Shown: positions 1-10,057 of the stretch, piece by piece | How positions within the stretch are numbered: the stretch's first letter is position 1 | Layout: every line of letters begins with the position of its first letter | NCBI GenBank assembly: GCA_017354895.1 | Contig: CP071493.1 | Location: forward strand, 5,952,001 to 6,016,000 | Length of the DNA: 64,000 nt | Direction of reading: 5' to 3' | From: Podospora comata | Lineage: Eukaryota > Ascomycota > Sordariomycetes > Sordariales > Podosporaceae | The notes under the pieces: model-generated | Told to the model about the DNA's origin: nothing | The model's input: the letters and a program-made list of their open reading frames with translations, nothing else | Database searches by the model: none | Program-made: the position numbers and the translations under genes

Positions 1-122
1 TCTCGACGACCGCTCTCATACGGTCTAATATCAGTTGTTACTACCACCGGCAGCTACCTCCACAACCACTCTGTCTACGAGATATCAGTATTTGTCTCCA
101 TCTACCTACTCCGACTGCCAAA

Positions 123-528
123 ATGAACGCCTGCCCATGTGCAAACTATTACAATGTATGCTTTCGCTATCGTCGCCTGAATCTTGGTGACGGATACTAA
201 CGGCTCTGACTTACATAGAGACCCAACCCGAACCGTTGCACAAATTACGTATCCAAGTTCGGCGAGCGGTGTAAGCTCTGCGTCGTGAGTCATATCCCCA
301 TTCCTCTCGAAATTTGTCAATTTCTAATCAGCTCTCACAAATTCTCAGACAGTCAAGGACGGCCAATCAATGACGCGAGGCTTGCTGCCCGAGGATGAGC
401 TGTGGATGACTGCCACACCGGGGTACAATGACCAAGCTTATGGCAGCGGCGGTCAGGGATCCAAGAGTGGCAACAAGAAATCTGGGAGCAGCAGTGGCGG
501 GTACATATCCTCGTGGTTGAGGAAGTGA
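123..528 (+). CDS. Small hypothetical protein with paired-cysteine motifs (3 exons)
   Basis: I do not recognise this gene. Proposed exons are 123-155, 219-284 and 349-528, giving about 93 residues. The first intron has GTATGC, a canonical branch site (TACTAAC) and ACATAG; the second has GTGAGT and CTCAG. All junctions keep frame. The protein opens with a CPC motif, then has a C..C-x2-C group (ending KLC) in exon 2 that could bind a metal, and ends in a Gly/Ser-rich tail. The only support is the good splice signals and an open, Gly-rich last exon. The region before 123 looks like a 5' leader, but an exon beyond the window edge cannot be excluded. Confidence 0.5.
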
Positions 529-1002
529 CTGAGGAAGATGAAGTGACTTTTGGCTTTTGTCGGAATATTGGTGCTGGAAACCATGGCGCATAGGGAAAAC
601 TTACTATAGGCTGGAGTTCACGGGAAAGGGATACTGGAGTCTTGGAGTTGTACTTTGGTTTTGTGATGGGATGGGAAAAGGCACAGACTGAACTTTGGGA
701 TATGGCAACTTGAGTGGAAGGGGCATTCAACTGGAACGATACCAAATATACTATAGACGGGGTAGGAACAATCAACACAGGACTTTATCATATACAATAA
801 CAGTTTATCAAGCATCAAAGCTATGCTGCCTCTTTACAATCCAAAAGTGATACCCCCATGCGCCGCCCCGTACCTAACTCAAAAAAAATGATCATATCTC
901 ATACTCAAAAGAAATGGTGGGCTTTTTTTTTTCCCATCACACGCGTGAAGTTGGACCCCCCGGCCCTACCCAGTCTCAGTTCCCGCCAGCACGCCCAGAC
1001 AA
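529..1002. other. Intergenic region between convergent small genes
   Basis: No convincing coding region is visible. It should contain the 3' ends of the gene at 123-528 (plus strand) and the gene at 1003-1681 (minus strand). Short open frames here lack splice signals and coding bias. Confidence 0.6.
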
Positions 1003-1681
1003 TCAGTACAACCTTCTCTGATACCACCCCCTTTCTTCACCTTGCGCAAGTCTCATCAGCTCCTCCTTGATCCTCTTCCGTCTCTCCGCTCTGCTGATTG
1101 GTTTCTGTGGCCCTTCCTCCCCGTCTTCCCCTTCTTGCTCACCATCGTCTCCTTCTGTCTTCTTCTCAGCCTTCTTACTAGCCCTCATCCACCCAAGCAG
1201 CCCCCCCTTCTTCTTTTCCTTCTCCTCCACCTGCTTCTTCTCAGCCAGCACCTCCTCCTCAGTGGGAACAGTAGGAACAACAGAGATCACCACCTCCCTC
1301 TCCCGTTCCAGCTCCTTTTCCTTCTCCTCCTCCAACAAGATTTCTTTCAGTGGTCTCGGCGGGCGGGAGATATTCTCATCCTCGATGATCACTATCGTCC
1401 CATCCTCGAGCTCAGTGGTCGATTGCTTGAACCGATCAGGGAGGAAGATTTTGGGGGAGGGTTTAGGGCGGTTGATGCTCGCTCTAATTTCGCGGAGGGT
1501 GCGTTGTTGGATGGTGTACCCTGACAGGAAGAGAGCTAAAGTGAAGAAGAATACTATTTTGCGGAGGGGGTGGGTGGGTGGAATGTTAGTGACATGGAAC
1601 ATGGGACACGGGAAGGACGGGTAGGTGCATACCGACGCCGGAGGAGACGGCTATGGAGACTTGGCTGGAGGTGAGGAGCAT
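1003..1681 (-). CDS. Single-pass membrane protein with charged tail, function unknown (2 exons)
   Basis: The proposed start codon is at 1681-1679. Exon 1 is 1633-1681 and exon 2 is 1003-1553. The intron 1554-1632 has GTATGC, a CACTAAC branch site and AAATAG, and it joins the exons in frame; the longer unspliced frame starting near 1602 lies partly in this intron. The product is 199 residues: one hydrophobic segment at about residues 16-31, a short basic stretch, then a long Glu/Lys-rich and probably coiled-coil tail with an Arg-rich end. This pattern fits a small organelle or ER membrane protein, but I do not recognise the family. The 5' leader begins beside (GT)n and (TA)n tracts shared with the divergent PRP38 promoter. 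Confidence 0.65.
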
Positions 1682-1840
1682 TGTTTTTTTTTGTTTTTGT
1701 ATTTTTGTGTGTGTGTGTATGTGTGTGTGTGTCGTCTGTCCCTCGTTGCTCGTGTGTGCGTGGGTGATTGTGGTTCCCGAGAGGGTGAGGTATATATATA
1801 TATATATATGTATATATATTTATTTATATGTATGTATGTA
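1682..1840. repeat. Microsatellites: T/GT tract and TA tract
   Basis: A run of T leads into repeated GT dinucleotides (about 1682-1732), and a second tract of repeated TA dinucleotides follows at about 1791-1820, decaying into TTTA and TATG repeats to about 1840. These are simple sequence repeats in a divergent intergenic region. Confidence 0.85.
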
Positions 1841-2258
1841 TCAATAGAGGATGTTGTTGCTACAACAGCTCAACAGAGAAGTCATCCATGGTTTGTTGAA
1901 GAGAGAGTGGTCACACTTGGATTTGTACCCACCCACGCCAACCTTGGCTTGCCCCTCCAACCAAAGAGCGAGGCGGCGGCGTGCCTTGGAACAACCCCGG
2001 TTTCAACACCACGAACCGCGGTTGGACGGGCAACAATCGGTTATCAGCTGTGTCTTGATCGACGCCGCCGTGCCGCGCGCGCCAAGCAAAAGCTGGGGGA
2101 AGCTCTTCTTCTTCTTGGCACCCTCTTTCCCCAAAGCCCCACATAAATTTCAATGTGGGGCACCATCTTTCGCGGCGCGCTCTCGTCCTTCAACAAATGT
2201 TCGCGATTCAAACATCCCAATCCCCATTCCCCCCTCAAGCCGACCACACGCAATCACA
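1682..2258. promoter_or_regulatory. Divergent promoter with microsatellites between the membrane-protein gene and PRP38
   Basis: This 577-bp region separates two divergently oriented start codons (1681 on minus, 2259 on plus). It holds a T-rich/(GT)n tract at about 1682-1732 and a (TA)n followed by TATG/TATT tract at about 1791-1840. No canonical TATA box position can be assigned because of the TA repeat. Confidence 0.5.
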
Positions 2259-3074
2259 ATGACCGACCGCAAACCCAAAACGTCTGAATTCCACCGCGCC
2301 GATGAACGCCGCTTTCTCGACGAGCGCGGCTCCTCGGGTCCCCTAGCCCCCAACGGCCTCAACCCAGCCACCATCCTCGAAAAAGCCGTCCGCGAGCGCA
2401 TAGTCGATTCCTACTTTTACAAAGAGCAATGCTACGCCATCAACGAAGCGGACATTGTTGACAGGGTAGTCGAGCACGTCGACCACATCGGCGGCGTAAC
2501 CGGGACGGTCCAAAAGCCCACGCCGTTCCTCTGCCTTGCCTTTAAACTCCTGCAGCTTGCACCAAACGATGATATCTTGAACGAGTATCTCAATTTCGGG
2601 GGTCAGAAGTTCAAGTATCTGAGGGCGTTGGCGGTGTTTTATATTAGGTTGACGAGGCAGGACAAGGATGTCTATACGAGGCTGGAGCCGTTCTTGGAGG
2701 ACAGGAGGAAGTTGAGGAGGAAGGGGAGGAACGGGGTTAGTTTGACGTACATGGATGAGTTTGTGGATGATTTGCTGGTCAAGGACAGGGTGTGTGCGAC
2801 GAGTTTGTGGAAGATGAGGAGGAGGGATGTGTTGGAGGATTTGGAGCTGTTGGAGCCGAGGGTTAGTCCGTTGGGGAGTTTGGAGGATTTGCTTGAGGAG
2901 GAGGAGGAGGATGAGGAGATGAAGGATGGGGGAGAGGATAAAAATGGGAGGGGTGGGAGTGGGGGTGAGGGGTCGAGGTCGAGGTCATATTCGAGGTCGA
3001 GATCAAGGGACAGGCGGGGTTCAAGGTCGAGGTCATATTCGAGGTCTAGGTCGAGAACGAGATCGAGATCGAGA

Positions 3075-3111
<37 letters not shown>

Positions 3112-3263
3112 CTAGGTCTGGGAGGTATAGGTCACGGTCCAGGTCGGGATCGAGGCACAGGTCGTCATCACGCTCGAGGTCGAGGGGAGAGCGGTCAGAT
3201 CACGACAGGATGGATATTGACAGGTCTGACAAGGACCGTGAGGAGGGCGAGACAAGTCCTTGA
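2259..3263 (+). CDS. PRP38: Pre-mRNA-splicing factor 38 (Prp38) with RS tail
   Basis: This is a single-exon gene of 334 residues. The N-terminal ~190 residues match the PRP38 family, including a region beginning ILEKAVRERI, a central GGVTGTVQKPTPFLCLAFKLLQL-type block and the YLRALAVFYIRLT block. Prp38 is a tri-snRNP component needed for spliceosome activation. After an acidic stretch (LLEEEEEDEE) the C-terminus is an Arg/Ser dipeptide region of about 90 residues encoded by near-identical hexamers, as in animal and filamentous-fungal PRP38 but not in the shorter budding-yeast protein. I chose the ATG at 2259 because the family homology begins just after it; the open frame upstream is low-complexity leader. 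Confidence 0.95.
2975..3195 (+). repeat. RS-encoding hexamer repeat inside PRP38
   Basis: The coding sequence of the RS domain consists of repeated 6-bp units of the type AGGTCA/AGGTCG, with almost perfect copies at about 3058-3117. It is an in-frame coding microsatellite, so its copy number is likely to vary between strains. Confidence 0.8.
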
Positions 3264-3400
3264 ACTCTGGAATCAAGGCAGGGGTGGAAAGGTATCAGGG
3301 TGGGTATCTTGAGGGTCTAAAGGACCGATCTGCATCTAGGCACAAACAACATGCATACATGTACAATAATACCTTAAATCACATATTCGTACAAAGTGCC

Positions 3401-4924
3401 TTATGTTCTGACCTCCTTGGCCACAGCATCCGCAACATCCAGCAGCCTTGCATCGTCCCAGTACTGCCCGATCAGCTGCAGTCCTGCTGCTCCTTCGGTC
3501 GCCACCTTCATCGGCACGCTAATCGCTGGCAGGCCCGCCAAGCTGGCCGGCACAGTAAACACATCATTCATATACGCATCCACCGGCTGCTGCTCCATCA
3601 CCCCCTTCAGCTTAGGAGCCAATGTCGGCGCTGTAGGACACAGCAGAAAGTCCACCTCCTCCGGTCCCCATTTGTCCTCCATCTCCACCTCCTCAGGCAG
3701 ATCACTCAGCTCGAACGTCTCCCTCTCTTGCAGCGGGTTCTCCAGCGCAAAAACCCTGTTGAAATCCCTCCTCACCAGTCTCCGCACTCGTTGCGCCTTT
3801 ATAAAGTAGTTGTCCATCGCCTCTGAACTGAGGGTATATGAGCCCAGCAAGATCCGCCTCTTGACCTCCTCACCGAAACCCTTTCCTCTTGTCGAGGCGT
3901 AGAGAACACCTCCGGCTGATGCATCACTTGCTCCCTCAGCGTCCCTCGCTCCATAGCGTACCCCGTCGTATTTTGCCAGGTTGGAAGACGCCTCGGCCGG
4001 AGCAATGACGTAGTACGCCGCGAGGGCATGTTTAGTTGTCGGCAGCGACACTGGTACGATCCTAGCACCGGCATCTTGTAACCTCTTCGCAGCGGCAGCC
4101 CAGGCATCCCGGATCTTGGGGTCGAGCTCGGCGATGTTGTACTCGAGTGGGATACCAAATTTCAGCCCTTCCAACTCTGTAGTTTGACCTTGTCGGATGC
4201 GATACCCCCTTCGCTGAGCAGCGCATCTTTTCCTGGCCGCCGCAGTCAAACTCGTCGGATCATTGCTGTCGTGTTCCTTCCACAGCCCTCGCTCTCCAAT
4301 AATCAACTCCTTTATTGGGTTGATCTGCTTGCTGAGAAAGCCCACTGTGTCTAGGCTGTTGGCGTAAGGAATGACTCCATAGCGTGAGATCATTCCGTAG
4401 GAGGGTTTATACCCGATGATGCCGGTGTATGCCGCTGGTAGTCTTACCGATCCACCCGTATCTGTCCCGAGAGCAAGTTCTACCTCCCCGTTGGCTACTG
4501 CTACGGCGCTGCCTCCTGAGCTGCCGCCTGCTGATGTTTCTGGGGGGGTGTCTTGAGATACTGGACCATAGTGGGAGTATATCGAGTGGCTTCCCATGCC
4601 GAACTCATCGAGGTTAGTCTTGCCCGTAATCACTGCGCCGCGGGCGCGGAGCTGGGTAATGATTGTGGCTTCGATGGGGGAGACGTAAGATTTGGAGAGG
4701 ATGCCGGAGGCGCATGTTGTTGGGAGGCCTGGTATTGTGGTGGCTATGTTGTCTTTTACGGCGAGAGTGAATTGTTTTGGACTGGGAGAAGAAGACGGAG
4801 CCGGTGGGGGTGGTGGTGGTATTGGCTCGGCGGGGTGTGTAATGAAGTGGTTGAGAAGACGGCGTTGTGAGGTGAGGCTCACAACGCGCAGCCGGGCACC
4901 CCGGAGACCCGACCGGGATAGCAT
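3401..4924 (-). CDS. gatA: Glutamyl-tRNA(Gln) amidotransferase subunit A, mitochondrial
   Basis: This single-exon gene encodes 507 residues from the ATG at 4924-4922. The frame opens slightly further upstream but only at a non-ATG codon. The amidase signature is complete: the catalytic lysine in AVKDN (about K57), the cis-serine in AGGSSGGS (about S135) and the nucleophilic serine in DTGGSVR (about S159), with the usual 24-residue spacing between the serines. With GatB it forms mitochondrial Gln-tRNA(Gln) by transamidation of Glu-tRNA(Gln). The Arg/Ser-rich N-terminus fits a mitochondrial presequence, and a Pro-rich linker follows it. It is convergent with PRP38, their stop codons being 137 bp apart. 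Amidases of other specificity share the fold, but the GatA-like block order supports this call. Confidence 0.9.
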   Translation of the reverse strand: MLSRSGLRGARLRVVSLTSQRRLLNHFITHPAEPIPPPPPPAPSSSPSPKQFTLAVKDNIATTIPGLPTTCASGILSKSYVSPIEATIITQLRARGAVITGKTNLDEFGMGSHSIYSHYGPVSQDTPPETSAGGSSGGSAVAVANGEVELALGTDTGGSVRLPAAYTGIIGYKPSYGMISRYGVIPYANSLDTVGFLSKQINPIKELIIGERGLWKEHDSNDPTSLTAAARKRCAAQRRGYRIRQGQTTELEGLKFGIPLEYNIAELDPKIRDAWAAAAKRLQDAGARIVPVSLPTTKHALAAYYVIAPAEASSNLAKYDGVRYGARDAEGASDASAGGVLYASTRGKGFGEEVKRRILLGSYTLSSEAMDNYFIKAQRVRRLVRRDFNRVFALENPLQERETFELSDLPEEVEMEDKWGPEEVDFLLCPTAPTLAPKLKGVMEQQPVDAYMNDVFTVPASLAGLPAISVPMKVATEGAAGLQLIGQYWDDARLLDVADAVAKEVRT

Positions 4925-5545
4925 TGGGCTAGCTTTGAATATTACAGCCAACGATTTGTCGACTCCAACTGGCTCAAACGGGGGCGTGGTCCGGCATCAT
5001 TGAAGCTTGTCGTGATCGGGTTGATGCGTTGGTGGTGTTGAAGATTGATAAGATTCATGAGCTCCGATAAGGGTTAGGGTGTGGCCCAAGCTAGGTTGCA
5101 TTTCCACCGGGCATGACGTCGTCACCGAAACCCGATCTTGAGAATGGAGAGCCGCGGGGGGACGGATGAATAATCCACCTGACAGGAAACGGCCAGCAGC
5201 TTTCAGTTCAGCCGCTTGATAGATCACAAGCCACCAGGCGGTCCCCATGTGAAATTTGAGTTTGTGCCATTCCAAATTGTTTTGAGTGCTGAGGTCATCC
5301 CAACTGCCGAGGTCAATTTTCCAAATTCAGGGAACCTTTTGCACCCTTGATCGCATTAACCTCAGTCCTGCGATTGCGGCATCCCCGTCGCAATTGTACG
5401 CATCGAGACTCTATTGGTAAATATCCGCTTCAAAATTCGAGAAAGCCGTTCTTTGTCGTTCCATGCGCGTGATTTGCAACCGCCTGGCACTCCGTTTGTA
5501 GTGAGGCGCAGCTTTGTTCACACCACCTCCCAATTACTAAGTGCC
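4925..5545. promoter_or_regulatory. Divergent promoter between GatA and the DUF4336 gene
   Basis: This 621-bp intergenic region lies between two divergent start codons. The frame of the downstream gene is open back to about 5414, but there is no ATG before 5546. I see no other gene. Confidence 0.45.
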
Positions 5546-6763
5546 ATGCCAAGAATCGTCCCATCACCATTGCGCTTTCTCAAATACGGCCTTGTAAGTG
5601 ACGATGTCATACCATATAAGAGTGGAAACACATCATCTGTTCTCTTGGGCTCATTAATTGACTTCTCGTTTTCACAGCCAAAACAACATTACCATCACCA
5701 GCAACCACTTAGAGCTTTATTCAGACCAACCCACCAATACCAATCTCTCAGACATCAGTCTCAAGGCCCGCGCCAGTCTCGCGGCGGTTACAACTACAAC
5801 TACGACCACAACTCTTACCGTCAATACAGGCCTCCAAATCGCTGGTCTATCAAAAGACACATCGGCAAAGGCTACTTGGAAGCTCTCATCCTCATCTTCT
5901 TCCTCTACAAGTACAAGTACCCCAAAGCAATCATGTCCTCCTCCCTCATCCCCGACAACCCCGACGAGGTAATGGTCATCCGCGACCTCACCCCCAACGT
6001 CGCCATCTTTTCTGTACCCTTCTCCCGTTTCGGTAAAATCCCCATCGGCGGCCGCGGCACCGCTGTCCGCCTCACCTCTGGCTCCATCGCAGTCTTCTCC
6101 CCCGTCGCGCTGACGGAAGCCACCAAAGCCAAGATCGCTTCCTGGGGAGGTCAAGTCAAGTACCTGGTTGCGACGGACATTGAACACCACATCTTCCTCT
6201 CGGAATGGAAAAAAGCCTACCCCGCGGCGAAATTAATCGGCCCAGAAGGTCTCCCCGAAAAGCGCCTCAAGGTGAAGAACGACCCTAAAATCGGCCACGA
6301 ACCGTTTGATGTTGTCATTGGCAAAAACACACCCAGGCCGTACTCGGTCGATGCCGAGTTCGACAAAGACTTCGAGGTGGAGTATATCGCCTCCCACCCC
6401 AACAAGGAAGTGGTGTTTTTGTATAAACCGGACAAGGTGCTCATCGAGGCGGATTTGTTGTTTAATTTGCCTGCGACGGAGCAGTACTCCAAGGTACCGG
6501 AGGAGAAGAAGCCGAAGCCGGGGTTGTTGGGGGGATGGTTTATGGGGATGAACAGCACGGAGGGAGAGGCGAAGGGGATGAAGAGGTTTTTGTGGTGGGT
6601 TGTGAGCAGGGCGGATAGGGAGGGGTTCAATGAGATTGTGGGGAGGATGTATAGGGATTGGGATTTTGAGGTGATTGTGCCCTGCCATGGGGAGGTTATT
6701 GAAAAGGGGGCGAAGGAGGTCTGGGGGAGGGTGTTTGAGTGGCATTTGGAGGGGAAGAAGTGA
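5546..6763 (+). CDS. DUF4336 (metallo-beta-lactamase-fold-like) protein with N-terminal membrane extension
   Basis: The frame from the first ATG (5546) encodes 405 residues. The C-terminal ~275 residues, from about position 5933, resemble the fungal DUF4336 family: a VATDIEHHIFLSEW block, a YPAAKLIGP block, and a late CHGE motif, reminiscent of metallo-beta-lactamase folds though the full zinc motif is absent. The N-terminal ~129 residues are basic and Tyr/Gln/His-rich and include a hydrophobic stretch (LEALILIFFLY) that could be a membrane anchor. A perfect intron (GTAAGT at 5594 to CACAG at 5677, 84 nt) lies in frame without stops, so a spliced 377-residue form is likely. Translation from the internal ATG at 5933 would give a 276-residue soluble form. 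No specific reaction is known to me. Confidence 0.75.
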   Translation: MPRIVPSPLRFLKYGLVSDDVIPYKSGNTSSVLLGSLIDFSFSQPKQHYHHQQPLRALFRPTHQYQSLRHQSQGPRQSRGGYNYNYDHNSYRQYRPPNRWSIKRHIGKGYLEALILIFFLYKYKYPKAIMSSSLIPDNPDEVMVIRDLTPNVAIFSVPFSRFGKIPIGGRGTAVRLTSGSIAVFSPVALTEATKAKIASWGGQVKYLVATDIEHHIFLSEWKKAYPAAKLIGPEGLPEKRLKVKNDPKIGHEPFDVVIGKNTPRPYSVDAEFDKDFEVEYIASHPNKEVVFLYKPDKVLIEADLLFNLPATEQYSKVPEEKKPKPGLLGGWFMGMNSTEGEAKGMKRFLWWVVSRADREGFNEIVGRMYRDWDFEVIVPCHGEVIEKGAKEVWGRVFEWHLEGKK

Positions 6764-7502
6764 GTGCTTTTCTTGCTGTCTTTTGGTAAATAGTGGTTGT
6801 TAATATAGAGGGGTTTTTCTTTGCAGGGGGTCACGTTTGTAAGATAGGTGGCTAATGGCCGTGATTAGGAAGAGCCTTTTGTGTTTTTGATGGGATAATG
6901 GGCGAGTGATTGTTTGTTAACACACCTGGAATTGGGCATTTAATGGGAATGCTATGTGGTTGCGAAACCTCGACATTGGGCAAGTGTGACAATTCGTCTT
7001 TGAGGATATGTTGGCTAGTGAGTTGATCGTCTGAGACATTGATGCAGGTACCGTCATCTTGCCACTCGGGTGTTGTACCCGGACTGGTGACACATATCAG
7101 ATCTCAAAAATACAGTGGCAACTAAAGCATCATTGACAGGCTTGGGCTTACCAGGCTACGAAAAAGGGTTGGCTAGTGTTAGGCTTGGTTCTCACGGTTC
7201 TGTCCTTGTTGTGGACTTTCTGGATCACTGTTGCAGTTGTGGTGACAACCTGGCCCATCTGCGGTCTCGCAGTTACTACAGTTTTTGCTGTTGGGCCTAG
7301 GGTGGTCCTTATCCATATTGCCGTTGTCCTGGCGATGGCCAGCCCTGCCCTTGAACAGGGCACCCGCTTCTCCGGTTGTCCTGCCGGTCCTGCAGCCAGG
7401 ACCGGTGTTGACATTGCTACTGCCACCCTTGCTGCCGTCGCCGCGGCAACTCGCCGTTCCTGGGTTACGCAACTCAATTCTTGCTCCGTAGTCTCCATCA
7501 CA

Positions 7503-7612
7503 TCTAGTCAACCCGGAACTTCTAGTTAACACGGCATTTCTGGTCAACCCGATACATCTAGTCAACCCGGCATTTCTAGTCAACCCCAACACCTGTAGTT
7601 AACCTTGCACTT
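7503..7612. repeat. 18-bp tandem repeat, about six units
   Basis: Successive 18-bp units begin with TCTAGTCAACCCGG or a close variant, followed by a variable tetramer. The first five units are well conserved and later ones decay into AT-rich sequence (CTGTAGTTAACC...). On the minus strand the repeat reads as a six-residue period, but no gene is supported. Confidence 0.85.
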
Positions 7613-8144
7613 GTAATTGTATAACTCTAGTTATTCGGAGTCTTCTAAAGACCACAACACACCAGAACCTCCACAGTTATTATACATATCGACCGCCTTG
7701 GACTGCAGACTCGTTTGCCATGTCTTTTAATAAAACTAGACGGAACTGGAAGTAAAGTATAGTTACTCACTGCTACTTTCCTTGACGCTCGGGGCATATC
7801 TTATATCAAACACTACTAGCTTATGATATGGTTGATGGAAGTTGAACACACATCCTCTTGGAACCATGGAACTAAGATGCAAGGTCTCTCCGTTAAGTCT
7901 TGGTTAATTCTGTCTTTATTAGAGTACTTAACTATGAAGTCTTTGAATCGGATCAACGCCTTCTCTCAACATCCCTGATCTAAGGTAGACGAGAAGTTAG
8001 AGCAAATAAGGCCCTTGTTGGTATTCATTTACACAGCTCTAGCTCCGCTCTACAGATTCTTCCCGATTCATTAGCATTATAGTTATTCTATTAACTAGCA
8101 TCGTGTATTTACTTTCCATCAGCTCATCAATAAATGTCTTTATC

Positions 8145-9160
8145 ATTTACAGACAAGAATAAAGCTCAGCTGTGCTCACAAGTGTGAAAGGTACCAACTT
8201 GATAGTATTTGCTAATCAAAAAGAACTGAAAGCAGCGTTCACACATAATGTCTTCGTGAGAATAAGATAGGGAATTCTTTGAGGAATATTGTATGTTGAG
8301 AGGGCTGTTGTCCTTGGGGGTTCATGAGCATTTGATGGGGTTTCTTTCCGGATTTTCTTCCTACAATGTCTTCTCTCCTTGTGGAGTGGGATTGATGGGG
8401 AACGTTATCTGAAGTTGATGGGTTTATTGGGACGTTGGCGACATGAGTAAGGGGTTGGTTGATAATAGGACCTAAGCCGATGGCAGCAAAATTATAAGGA
8501 AGGCCAGCAGTGCTCACGAGGATAAAATCCAGAATCCACCCGCATTCAGACATCAATATGGCATGTATTTATCATTTCCAAACAACAAAGTAAAACTCAA
8601 CAGTGCCTAGAAGAGTTGAAGATATTAGTGGCAGGTACAATGGGCCTACAGTTCATGCTTTAAATTTAAAGTTCCTCGTGGCAGGTCATAGCTTATAAAA
8701 AACAACCATGATTTCCCCTTTAATTGATGACTTGTTGCTACACACCTTGCGACATGAATCCATCCAACTGACCTGCAATATAGTCCGGGAGCATGGACAC
8801 ATAAATGTCTTTGTCGTTTCTGACAAAAGTGTTTATCAGCATTTGCACATACCTAAAGTCAAAACTCAACAGCGCTTACAAACAAATATCTTTATCGTTT
8901 AAAATTAAAAGAGATAAAACTCACCAGCACTCACACACAAACATCTTCTTCGTCTACAAACAACAAAATAAAACTTAGCAGCGCTCACAAGTGTAAAGTT
9001 TAGAATCCAGCAGCATTTACATATAATGTCTCGATCGTTTAAAAACGAAGAATAGCGCTCACAAGTGCAAAACGCATATTTAGGCAGCATTCACAAATGA
9101 TATCTTTATTGTTTAAAAAAGCAAAAACAAAAACTCAGCAGCGTTCACAAACGATCTCTC
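8145..9160. repeat. Degenerate tandem array (unit about 55-65 bp), AT-rich
   Basis: A motif CAGCRYTCACAA recurs about a dozen times (near 8165, 8232, 8506, 8600, 8866, 8926, 8979, 9009, 9054, 9084 and 9137, plus weaker copies). It is usually followed by ATGTCTTTATCGTTT and an A-rich stretch ending AAAACTC before the next motif. Spacing is close to 60 bp in the 8860-9160 part and irregular before it. Copies differ mainly by C/T and G/A changes, as expected after RIP or long neutral decay. No coding capacity is seen. Confidence 0.8.
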
Positions 9161-10057
9161 ATGTTAAAGCTTGGATGACGATTTTTCAAACATAATTACC
9201 TTTAAAAAATCTATGCAAATTCCATGTAGACTTCATTCAAAAGACTTCAAATGCAGCATTTTTGACCAGTTTTGGGGGGGGAAAGGTAATGTAGGGCTTT
9301 GCAGGGCTGTGTGGGACCCCTTTTGGCCCCCATGTCAAGCAGGCAAAACTCCATTTTGGTCGACTCTTACAGCCTCAGTTGTGAACATGGCGTGTTTGAA
9401 GTTTGGTATTGAGGTTTTTTGGCGCTGAACTGAGGTTGAAGGGCTGTATTTCTGACTGTGTTTAATGTTTTAATAGCCTCAAAGAGGTCTACCATATGGG
9501 ATTTGAGGCTCGGGCAATGCATCATCCCACACAAGAAGGCCTCAAAAGCCATTAAAATGTGGATCTCTATGCATTAATATGCAACATTATGTTGTTGAAG
9601 GACATCCAACTACCTCTTTCTAGCCTCCCCTGAAGCGGAGAAAACAGATTTCTGTGACGTTTTCAGACCTCGGTTGTGGAATTCCTTGGATTTGATGCCT
9701 ACAATCGACAATAACGCCCACAGCCAAGGATCACAGGTCTCAAACGTAGGACTGGACGTCCAAATCGCTACATCAAGTCACAAAAAGACCTCAAAAAGTC
9801 ATAGGTAAATGTCCGCATGTATTTGAATGTCTACAACGCTATGAATTCCCCCCCCCCCCAAAACTCCTCGCCATTTACCCCCTATAAAAACAAAAGCAAC
9901 ATGTCCACGAATATTGCGCCCAAGTCGACGTGCAAATTAACCCCCTAAGATCTCCACGATATCCTCCGAGGCCTCAGAATAAAACTATCATGCATGGGAA
10001 AAATGAAAATTGCACGAGATAGCCCAAAAGAAAAGGCGACAGCAACTTGGAAACGGC

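Larger units (their letters stand above)
6764..10057. other. Gene-free, largely AT-rich region with tandem repeats
   Basis: About 3.3 kb without a supportable gene. From about 7620 to 9900 the sequence is AT-rich with many stops in all frames, as expected of RIP-mutated or repeat-derived DNA. It contains an 18-bp tandem repeat (7503-7612), a degenerate array (8145-9160) and a GC-rich island (about 7100-7600). Short open frames here mostly start at non-ATG codons and have no family resemblance. Confidence 0.7.

Noticed and set aside
8145-9160. Possible CRISPR-like array
   Set aside because: The repeats are degenerate, spacers are not unique sequences of constant length, and the genome is eukaryotic.
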